A stretch of 64,000 nt of DNA from Nematopogon swammerdamellus (Eukaryota > Arthropoda > Insecta > Lepidoptera > Adelidae), in assembly GCA_946902875.1 (NCBI GenBank), contig OX336354.1, forward strand, positions 10,079,247-10,143,246, read 5' to 3'. Positions 55,755-63,160 of this stretch are shown one piece after another (within the stretch, counting starts at the first letter, position 1; each line of letters starts with the position of its first letter). The translations under genes were made by a program, and so were the position numbers. The notes beneath the pieces were generated by a model. That model saw only the letters and a program-made list of their open reading frames with translations. It was not told the DNA's origin and did no database searches.

Positions 55755-56095
55755 CATCACCTACAACGTCCGTGATGTCAGCCCATAACACCAGTGCCAT
55801 GTCAGTGCTTCCCCCTTTGATCGTGCTGACTACACTGAACTGGTCGGAAAACACAAACTATTTACATAGCCGTTTCGACCGACGTTTAATTCAGTGCGGT
55901 GGTACCAACCCGGGAAGGTTAAACCCTACCACCAAGTAAGATTACGAGGGAAGGGACTTACAGTTTTACGAGGAATCCGAACCTTGGTCAGCCTCCAACG
56001 GTCAGCGGTCACCCATCTAATCACGCACCCAGCGTTGCTTCAAATTCAATAGCGACAGTTGACTGTCTGCACCACTGAGCTATCGAAGCTGACGT
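55742..56095 (-). repeat. SINE A copy with chimeric head
   Basis: On the minus strand the A box TAGCTCAGTGG lies at 56082-56072, the 5S-like part at 56040-56006 (AAGCAACGCTGGGTGCGTGA, then TTAGATGGGTGACCG) and the B box GGTTCGGATTCC at 55983-55972. It is a second independent copy with all three head parts in the same order as 32855-33240. Confidence 0.7.
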
Positions 56096-56540
56096 GGTCC
56101 TATTTTAATTGGGTCAAGATCGGATTGGAAAGCGAGGCGGAATCGCGAGGCCGAAGGCCGAGCGATTCCGCCGAGTACATTAATAGCAAAAAATTACTAA
56201 AAAAAACTGTGAAATAAAAAAAAAGTTTTAAAAAACATAAAACCGACTTCCTAAAAAAAGTAAAACTAAAAAACTATTTAAAATAAAAATATAAAAACCG
56301 CCTTCAAAAATATATGAAATAAAAAACTAAAAAAAAAAACGAACCCTAGAGTTGAAGGCGGTGCTAAAGCAAGCAAAAATGATGCATGAAAGAAAACATG
56401 AGCGGATGATAATATCCTTTGTGATTTGTGTAGCCTTTTTAGCACCGCCTTCAACTCTAGGGTTCGTTTTTTTTTTTAGTTTTTTATTTCATATATTTTT
56501 GAAGGCGGTTTTTATATTTTTATTTTAAATAGTTTTTCAG
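56095..56540 (+). repeat. Family G 3' part with ~100-bp-arm foldback
   Basis: The left part ('GGTCAAGATCGGATTGGAAA', then CGCGAGGCCGAAGGCCGAGC) matches 19755-19800, with an added copy of the minisatellite core. 56267-56368 and 56438-56537 are near-perfect inverted repeats (TATAAAAACCGCCTTCAAAA; CGAACCCTAGAGTTGAAGGC; GGTGCTAAA) around a ~70 bp loop. Confidence 0.8.
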
Positions 56541-57059
56541 CAAATAGGCCTAGCCATTCAAAGGGGCAACGCAGCCAGCGTATTGGGTACTGTGGCGGAG
56601 TCGGAGGAATTGGACGAAGTTTTTTACTTACAGTAATCTTGAATGTTAGTATTTAGTTTTTCTTTATTTATTTATTAGGTTAATTTTATCAATGTTATAC
56701 ATTTATTAATTGTTGTTCCGTCGTAAATCTTACGTATCGTCTTATTTTCTCTACAACACAAACGAGTTGTTTGTATTCTAATCTCAAAATAATAGATTTT
56801 TATTAAAAGAAAATTCTAGAAAGTATCTTCCATGTATTTAAAATTGTTTTTAATATTTTACATTAAACTATGACATTTTAAATTAATTGCGAATCTACGC
56901 ATTATATAAATGTTTACCAATTCATTTATTCTCAATAAAATAACATACTGTACAAAAATGTACATTAACATACAATAAAATAACACTAGATACAGGTGTC
57001 TGGTCTAGTCCTGATCGTTCAGTCACTAAACTTATAGTCTCGCGCACTAAAATACGTAT
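56541..57059. other. Unassigned AT-rich stretch
   Basis: No gene or repeat recognised. Confidence 0.4.
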
Positions 57060-57119
57060 TTGTTACAATGCTATACGACTGCTAGTCGTGGCGATGTAAT
57101 CGGGATTTTATTAAATACC

Positions 57120-57480
57120 CAGTTCGTCCTATCACGATTCCGAACGGGCTCGGGCCGTACACCACCCGTCCCCGTCCGGTTCCAGCCCGCCTTCGTTCCG
57201 TCCAGTCCCGACGTTCCAGTCCCGACACGTCCGGGTCTCGACACATCGCAGTCCCATCCTGACCACTGGCCGTTCCCTTCTCGTCTGGTCCCGACCCGTC
57301 CCGATCCCAACCCATCCTTGTCCCGACCCGTCGTCACCGTCTTACCCGCGTTCTGTCCCACCCATCCCGTCCCCCTCCCGGTCCCGTTCCTGACTCGTTC
57401 CGGTACCCCTTTCACTCCCGGCCTGTCCCTAACTAGTTCCTGTCCCGGCATTATTCCGATCCATCCTAGGCCAGGAAACG
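57120..57480. repeat. C-rich TCCCG-type degenerate tract
   Basis: About 360 bases in which TCCCG, GTCCC and CCCGT words recur at irregular 5-10 base spacing on the plus strand. It looks like a decayed short-unit satellite. A proline/serine-rich open frame through it (57060-57518) is a composition effect. It ends ~110 bp before the telomeric array. Confidence 0.65.
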
Positions 57481-57588
57481 AATGTTCTAGCCGGAAAGCT
57501 CGAAAGCAGAAAGTTTGACTTCGGAACCTTGTTCTGACTAGTTAGGGAGTAAACATACTAGTCCCATTTTTCACTTTTTCGCTTATAT

Positions 57589-57911
57589 AGGTTAGGTTAG
57601 GTTAGGTTAGGTTAGGTTAGGTTAGGTTAGGTTAGGTTAGGTTAGGTTAGGTTAGGTTAGGTTAGGTTAGGTTAGGTTAGGTTAGGTTAGGTTAGGTTAG
57701 GTTAGGTTAGGTTAGGTTAGGTTAGGTTAGGTTAGGTTAGGTTAGGTTAGGTTAGGTTAGGTTAGGTTAGGTTAGGTTAGGTTAGGTTAGGTTAGGTTAG
57801 GTTAGGTTAGGTTAGGTTAGGTTAGGTTAGGTTAGGTTAGGTTAGGTTAGGTTAGGTTAGGTTAGGTTAGGTTAGGTTAGGTTAGGTTAGGTTAGGTTAG
57901 GTTAGGTTAGG
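57589..57911 (+). repeat. Telomeric (TTAGG)n array 1
   Basis: About 64 perfect tandem TTAGG units with no variant visible. TTAGG is the ancestral insect telomere repeat. The G-rich strand reads left to right, so the chromosome end should be on the right. The array stops at the poly(A) tail (here poly-T) of a retrotransposon. Confidence 0.95.
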
Positions 57912-57955
57912 TTTTTTTTTTTTTTTTTTTTTTTTATAATTCCAATAAATGACAC

Positions 57956-57974
57956 CTCGGCTATACATGCCGAG
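57956..57974 (-). promoter_or_regulatory. 3'-terminal stem-loop
   Basis: CTCGGC - TATACAT - GCCGAG, a 6-bp stem, about 20 bases inside the poly(A) junction. The second element has the equivalent CTCAGCTGTATATGCCGAG at 62146-62164. Its position and conservation suggest the structure read by the reverse transcriptase at priming; this is an inference. Confidence 0.55.
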
Positions 57975-58552
57975 TCCTTTCACAGTCCTTACGCTACTTC
58001 CCACCATCATTCGCCCCCCTGCACACTGGTTCCAGCAGTGGTGCAGATTCCTTCTCTTTCATTCCTTTTTTTTTTATTCAATTTGATATACAAATTTTTA
58101 TTTACACATGTACAGTTTGATAAACATATTTTCATGATTTTATACATTTACATATTTACAATTTGTTATACATCTTATATATAGTAGATACACACAATGA
58201 AAATAATTAAAATGTACTTTGTATAGTGCTATTCGTCTATTTACACGAGAAGTTGTTTTTCTTAGGTGCTGTGTTCATTCTATTTATGATCGTTACCTAT
58301 TACTACTAATACCAAAAAATATATACTTACACTTATCATTACATTACCGTACTAGTTACTATTACTTATGGCCAATATCTATTGATGACTATCTTGCTGG
58401 GACCTTGGATTAAGAATTTTGGACTTAAGAGTTTACACTGTCATTTTTACAGACACTGTTCTTATTACTAACAATTTGTTGAAATGACACTGCTTGATTC
58501 ATTGAAATAGTTACATTAAATACCTACATTTTTCAACTACTTTGCTAATAAA
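57975..58552 (-). other. 3' region of the ORF1-only element
   Basis: AT-rich with an internal poly-T (58069-58077 on +) and no open frame with RT or EN motifs. In an ordinary R1-clade element ORF2 would begin here, overlapping or just after ORF1. Confidence 0.65.
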
Positions 58553-60502
58553 TTAGAGATAGCACAGTCTGCCTCTTGCCAACCTGTCCCAGAGGGCTCT
58601 TTCCGGGCAGTCGCGGCTGTATGCGGAGTGGCGAACCTGATCCGCGGAGTGAGACTTGGGGCTCTTCTTGCAGTTAACGCAAGAAGGCTGTCCCCCCTCT
58701 AGTCTCACTTCACAAGCCGCGTTCTTGTGAGGACCGCCGCAGTACGTGCAGGCCTGGGCCTCGGCTTTGCACACTCGTGTAGTGTGGCCGTAACCGAGGC
58801 ACTTACCGCACTGAACGAGGGGTGACTGGTCGTAGACGGACACGACCCGAAAATGAAGATAGAGCCAGCCATACTCCACCATTTTCTTATGTAATGGAGG
58901 TGATGCCTCCATTACAATATGGCAATGTTGTATGTTTCGGGCTGGCCTTCTATACTTCACTTTCATTTCGCGTCCGTCCTCCTCGCTCAGCAGAAATTTG
59001 TTCTGCGAGACGAGGTGTCCGATCACCTCCGCGTCAGTCAGGTCTTTCTGCACGCCAGTGAGTACGACGAGAGGGTTCCTCGTTCGGGCCTCCTCCACAT
59101 TCAACTTCGCCGAGACAAGAATATCACGCACCTTGGCCCTGGTTTCCGAAGTGTCAAGACCAAGTACAACCTTCCTGTCTCGGGCTTTACGGAGGAGGTT
59201 CACTCCGACGCCCAGCTCGTCGACCTTCACCGCCGCAGCGATCCTCCCAATCACGGCCTCCGCGGTGTCAGCGACGTCCTCCGAGGACACGATGAGGGCG
59301 TGGCCACCGGCACCAGGCCGCCTGGCCGCAGGCTCAGACCGGACAGCAGACACCACGTCGGCATACGAGCGCGGGGCTGTAGACTCAGCCGAGGCACGCA
59401 TGGCCTCCAGTTCCGTGTGAACTTTCTGGAAGCCATTGTCCAGTTCGCTCCTCAGCCGGTTGACCTCCCCACACAGCTCAGCGACGTGCGCCGCCGTCGT
59501 CACCACCTCCCGCGAAGTCCCCGCATCAGGCCCGCCGGTCCCGGCAGCTAGCGGCCCCCGTTGGGCTGGACTCATTTCAAACGCGAGGAAGCTGCGGGTG
59601 CTTACAATCTCCCTTTTAATAAGCTCCACATTCTCCTCAAGCGCTTGTTTGCTGGAGGTCAAGGCGGCCATCTCCCTGGAGTGTTTCCGCTCCAGGTAGA
59701 GGGCCTCCTTGACCTTTTCAGTCCGAGCCCGTTCGCACTCGGCAACAGAGCGCGCCCTGGAGTCAGCAAGGCGAAGTATTATGCCGTACATACCTTGCAT
59801 ACAGTCCGTGACAACCTCTCGGATGTCCCTTTTCAGGTTTCCGGACTGCTCCAGGGCAAACTTCGCCTGCTGCAGGAGCCGGTTGGCCTGCTGCGGAAGC
59901 TCATTGATGAGGGGGGTTTTGTTGCGGGCGGAGAGGGAGCAAGACGAGGCGATTGAGCGGTCTCGAGTGGGAGTCTCGACACCTAGGTCCGAGGCACGCC
60001 CGAGACTATCGCCCCGGTTTGACCCCTCCGCGTCAGACTCCTCCTCGGGGGGCCGCAACGAGGGTATCGGCCACGTCGGTGCAGGCTGCTCAGCCAGCGG
60101 CGGCGCGGGCGTCTCAGCTAGCGTCGGCGCAGGCGTCTCGGCAAGCCGGACGTTCGCTGCCCGTACAGGCGGCGGCGAGGCCATCGAGCCGGCAGCCGAG
60201 GACCCAGCGAGCTCGGAGGCATTCTTGACCGCCCGGTGAAGCAGCGATAGTTGGGGCGAGGGTTTGGAGGGAGATTTGAAGGCAGGTATGGGAGGGATGG
60301 GCCCGATGTCGGCCAAGGTGACAGCTTTTGTCTTCGACACCTTGTCGGTTGGTCCGACTTTTTTGCCACCCCTCACTCCGGCGGCCCCCCCCGGCCCCAC
60401 CCCCGCCACTGCAGGCCTCACTCGGGGCACCCGTGCCCTGCTTGCCGACACGTTGGTCCGCATCGAGCCCTCAGAACCGCCGCTACCGGAAGAAGCAGAC
60501 AT
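58553..60502 (-). CDS. ORF1 (Gag-like) protein of a TRAS/R1-type telomeric retrotransposon
   Basis: An intact frame of 649 codons from ATG at 60502 to TAA at 58553. ORF1 proteins of R1-clade LINEs bind element RNA and form the particles that reach the nucleus or telomere. Residues 1-200 are low complexity (Ala/Pro/Ser) with three LAETPAP-type octapeptide repeats at ~120-144. Residues ~202-300 and 338-372 are Glu/Arg/Leu-rich and probably coiled coil. ~400-550 look like the RRM-like region of such proteins. Three zinc knuckles close it: C565-X2-C568-X4-H573-X4-C578, C585-X2-C588-X3-H592-X4-C597, and C608-X2-C611 with His and Cys to 632. The protein ends soon after (RGRLCYL). GC content and codon use are much higher than in the flanks. 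No stop or frameshift, so it may be active or recently inserted. Open frames on the other strand are shadows. Confidence 0.9.
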   Translation of the reverse strand: MSASSGSGGSEGSMRTNVSASRARVPRVRPAVAGVGPGGAAGVRGGKKVGPTDKVSKTKAVTLADIGPIPPIPAFKSPSKPSPQLSLLHRAVKNASELAGSSAAGSMASPPPVRAANVRLAETPAPTLAETPAPPLAEQPAPTWPIPSLRPPEEESDAEGSNRGDSLGRASDLGVETPTRDRSIASSCSLSARNKTPLINELPQQANRLLQQAKFALEQSGNLKRDIREVVTDCMQGMYGIILRLADSRARSVAECERARTEKVKEALYLERKHSREMAALTSSKQALEENVELIKREIVSTRSFLAFEMSPAQRGPLAAGTGGPDAGTSREVVTTAAHVAELCGEVNRLRSELDNGFQKVHTELEAMRASAESTAPRSYADVVSAVRSEPAARRPGAGGHALIVSSEDVADTAEAVIGRIAAAVKVDELGVGVNLLRKARDRKVVLGLDTSETRAKVRDILVSAKLNVEEARTRNPLVVLTGVQKDLTDAEVIGHLVSQNKFLLSEEDGREMKVKYRRPARNIQHCHIVMEASPPLHKKMVEYGWLYLHFRVVSVYDQSPLVQCGKCLGYGHTTRVCKAEAQACTYCGGPHKNAACEVRLEGGQPSCVNCKKSPKSHSADQVRHSAYSRDCPERALWDRLARGRLCYL

Positions 60503-61165
60503 AATTACTACTCAATTATACCAAAATATTCAACAAAAATGTCAACAAACGCAAAATATGAAATATCTATTAAATATTCGTATTAAATTAGTAAATATGT
60601 ACACCACCAGATCCGGCTTGACGAGCTCTTTCTAACAAGTGGTCACACACCCGGGTTATAGAGATCCACCAAACTTCTAACGAAAGAAAGAGCTTAGTGG
60701 ATGTGTCCGGGTCTCAGTGTCAAGATTTTTAAAAGAGCTCGTCAACACAAATCAGCGACTAATTGCCACGACTTTAACCGCACGTCTTTTGTTCTGGTAT
60801 CAATGCGCTATGGTCCACATGAAGCCCTCGGAACCGCCGCTACCGGAAGAAGCAGACACAATTACTACTCAATCATACCAAAATATTCAACAAAAATGTC
60901 AACAAACACAAAACATGAAATATCTTTTTATTATTCGTATTAAATTAGTAAATATATGCACCACCAGATGCGGCTTGACGAGCTCTTTCTAACAAGTGGT
61001 CACACACCCGGGTTATAGAGATCCACCAAACTTCTAACGAAAGAAAGAGCTTAGTGGATGTGTCCGGGTCTCAGTGTCAAGATTTTTAAAAGAGCTCGTC
61101 GACACAAATCAGCGGCTAACTGCCACGATTTTAACCGCACGTCTTTTGTTCTGGTATCAACACGT
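60462..61165 (-). repeat. Tandemly duplicated 5' region (~357 bp, two units)
   Basis: GAACCGCCGCTACCGGAAGA occurs at 60474 and 60831 (period 357), and the similarity extends through 'GACGAGCTCTTTCTAACAAG', 'ACACACCCGGGTTATAGAGA' and 'GTCTTTTGTTCTGGTATCAA'. The duplication includes the first codons of ORF1. In the upstream unit the start codon reads GTG instead of ATG (…GACACAATTAC against …GACATAATTAC on +). Each unit has a 12-bp stem GACGAGCTCTTT/AAAGAGCTCGTC (60620/60732 and 60977/61089). Confidence 0.8.
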
Positions 61166-61780
61166 AGGCGCAGAGACAACAATTAAGAATAAATTTTAAA
61201 ATCACGATGTCCTCGATCTAGTTTTTAAGCTATAGTCAGTTACATATTACAAAAAAATTTCAAAAACACAAAAATCACGATAGATCCGTCGGCGTAAGTC
61301 CGACTTTCACCAAACTTTCAGGAGATGTTAACAGCAATAGCCCGCGCTGAGTCCACATATCCTTCCGACGCGAGCTGCTGCAGAACCGATTTTGCCAGAA
61401 CACGTGGTTTTCGGTTTTCAATGATTTTCTTCAAATTTGTAGTCGATAAAAAATTTCCGCCGGTGCAATGTTGTAGCGCTGGCCTGAGCGCGTCCAATGA
61501 TGGGTTTAAACTGGGGGGTCGTCGATCTTGTTCAGGCGGCGCACGCAGAAAACCGGTTGATCAACTTGGTAAAATGACGAAATTTTCGGTTTTCCAGTCG
61601 TAACTCAGCCGCCAATACACCGATCTCCTTAAGAATTCCACCACTATGGACCTCAGCACTTGGCGCACATGTAGATATACAACACTTGTACTTTCAGATA
61701 ACTTTACACAATTTTACGATTTTTCGAACAGGAGCCCGCGCACAGAGACGCGTCTTCTTGAGCGATTGGCTTGGAACTGG
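61166..61780 (-). other. 5' untranslated region of the ORF1-only element
   Basis: About 615 bases between the duplicated units and the telomeric repeat. R1-clade elements carry an internal promoter near the 5' end, so it should lie here, but no motif could be fixed. No protein signature. Confidence 0.5.
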
Positions 61781-62105
61781 TTAGGTTAGGTTAGGTTAGG
61801 TTAGGTTAGGTTAGGTTAGGTTAGGTTAGGTTAGGTTAGGTTAGGTTAGGTTAGGTTAGGTTAGGTTAGGTTAGGTTAGGTTAGGTTAGGTTAGGTTAGG
61901 TTAGGTTAGGTTAGGTTAGGTTAGGTTAGGTTAGGTTAGGTTAGGTTAGGTTAGGTTAGGTTAGGTTAGGTTAGGTTAGGTTAGGTTAGGTTAGGTTAGG
62001 TTAGGTTAGGTTAGGTTAGGTTAGGTTAGGTTAGGTTAGGTTAGGTTAGGTTAGGTTAGGTTAGGTTAGGTTAGGTTAGGTTAGGTTAGGTTAGGTTAGG
62101 TTAGG
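61781..62105 (+). repeat. Telomeric (TTAGG)n array 2
   Basis: Exactly 65 perfect TTAGG units, bounded on the left by the 5' end of the ORF1-only element and on the right by C plus the T-rich 3' end of the next element. Confidence 0.95.
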
Positions 62106-62636
62106 CTTTTTTTTATTTTTTTTATTGAGTTCCAGATGGGAACGTCTCAGCTGTATATGCCGAGACTAAATGCCTGGAAGTTAGCTCCAATGAGGCACGG
62201 TAAGGCATTGCCACACGTCCTCACTGAGCCATCTTCCAGGCTTATTTAGCATTAGGAAATAAAGGTAATAAATACGACAGTCTCCTCCCTCATAACTAGT
62301 TGTTGTAGTACTGCTCTTTCTTTCTTATAAATATTACCCTTAAACTAGTTGTCTTTGTTATCTGCTTAAACACAGTCACATACTTTTATACAAGACATTA
62401 CTAAACAACACCGGACCAGAAACGACTCCAGATGCCGGCCACCGTGGTTGCCGGCCGCTGGCTGGGAGTCGGCGGCTGGAGACGCCTCTAGTCCAGCTGT
62501 GTTGTGAACTTAAAAGTTGCTCATACTATTATTGAACGAATAAATTCTGTTTCATACATTTTTCAAGATACACGGTCCGATAGGCACCCGCATAACATAA
62601 CAATACTTATTTTATCCCGGCAGTTTATTATTATTA

Positions 62637-62638
<2 letters not shown>

Positions 62639-62669
<31 letters not shown>

Positions 62670-62685
62670 TTTTTTTTTTTTTTTG

Positions 62686-62716
<31 letters not shown>

Positions 62717-62736
62717 TTGTTTTTTTTTTTTTTTTT
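62639..62736. repeat. Long T and GTTTT tract
   Basis: About 98 bases of T with scattered G, including six GTTTT units. It is flanked by TTATCCCGG on the left and CCGGGATAA on the right, which pair. It may be an internal poly(A) on the minus strand. Phe-rich open frames through it are not genes. Confidence 0.85.
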
Positions 62737-63079
62737 CTCCCGGGATAATACTGCTCAATGTGCTTACCCTAAATACTAACCATTATATTGTCATTTACAT
62801 TTACATGAACCTGTATATACCTTACCTAATTACCTTAAATATAAACTAATACCTTATTTAATTACATAAATACTAACCATTGTATTGTCATTTATATTTA
62901 CATATACATGAATATACCTTACTTACATTGCTCTTTTATAAATTTCAGTTTGGAATCAATGGACAGTCCTAAGTCTTTTGAGTAATTACTATCCCATGCA
63001 TTTTTACAGGCGACGCATGGTGTCATTTCACAATCTGATTAATGCCTGGACGAGCCGGTGGACAACACATACGGACAAC

Positions 63080-63125
63080 ATCAACAACATCAAGTCACAT
63101 CAACATCAACATCAACATCAAGTCA
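63080..63125. repeat. (CATCAA)n microsatellite
   Basis: Several CATCAA units within the 3' UTR, just downstream of the ORF2 stop on the minus strand. Confidence 0.8.
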
Positions 63126-63160
63126 CTATATAGCATGGCTTTGAAAAGCCACATCTGGCC

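Larger units (their letters stand above)
57912..61780 (-). mobile_element. TRAS-like telomere-inserted non-LTR retrotransposon lacking ORF2
   Basis: It is bounded on both sides by TTAGG repeats. On the minus strand the poly(A) (24 bases, 57912-57935) is followed directly by CCTAACC, and the 5' end (AGTTCCAAGCC at ~61780) follows CCTAACC. This arrangement suits TRAS elements of Bombyx, which insert in the telomeric repeat in this sense (from general knowledge). The element is 3.87 kb: a ~1.28 kb 5' region with a tandem duplication, a 649-codon ORF1, and a 617 bp 3' region without any reverse-transcriptase or endonuclease frame. Typical TRAS elements are roughly twice as long and carry ORF2. 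It could be a natural non-autonomous element, an internal deletion, or an assembly collapse. Confidence 0.8.

Noticed and set aside
57060..57518. 152-codon Pro-rich frame, and frames opposite to it
   Set aside because: Composition effect of the TCCCG tract; frames are open on both strands.
58822..60635. Long plus-strand frames opposite the ORF1 gene (up to 210 codons)
   Set aside because: Antisense shadows of a GC-rich coding frame; the minus-strand frame has zinc knuckles and is three times longer.
62504..62849. Phe-rich plus-strand frames
   Set aside because: Translation of the T/GTTTT tract.
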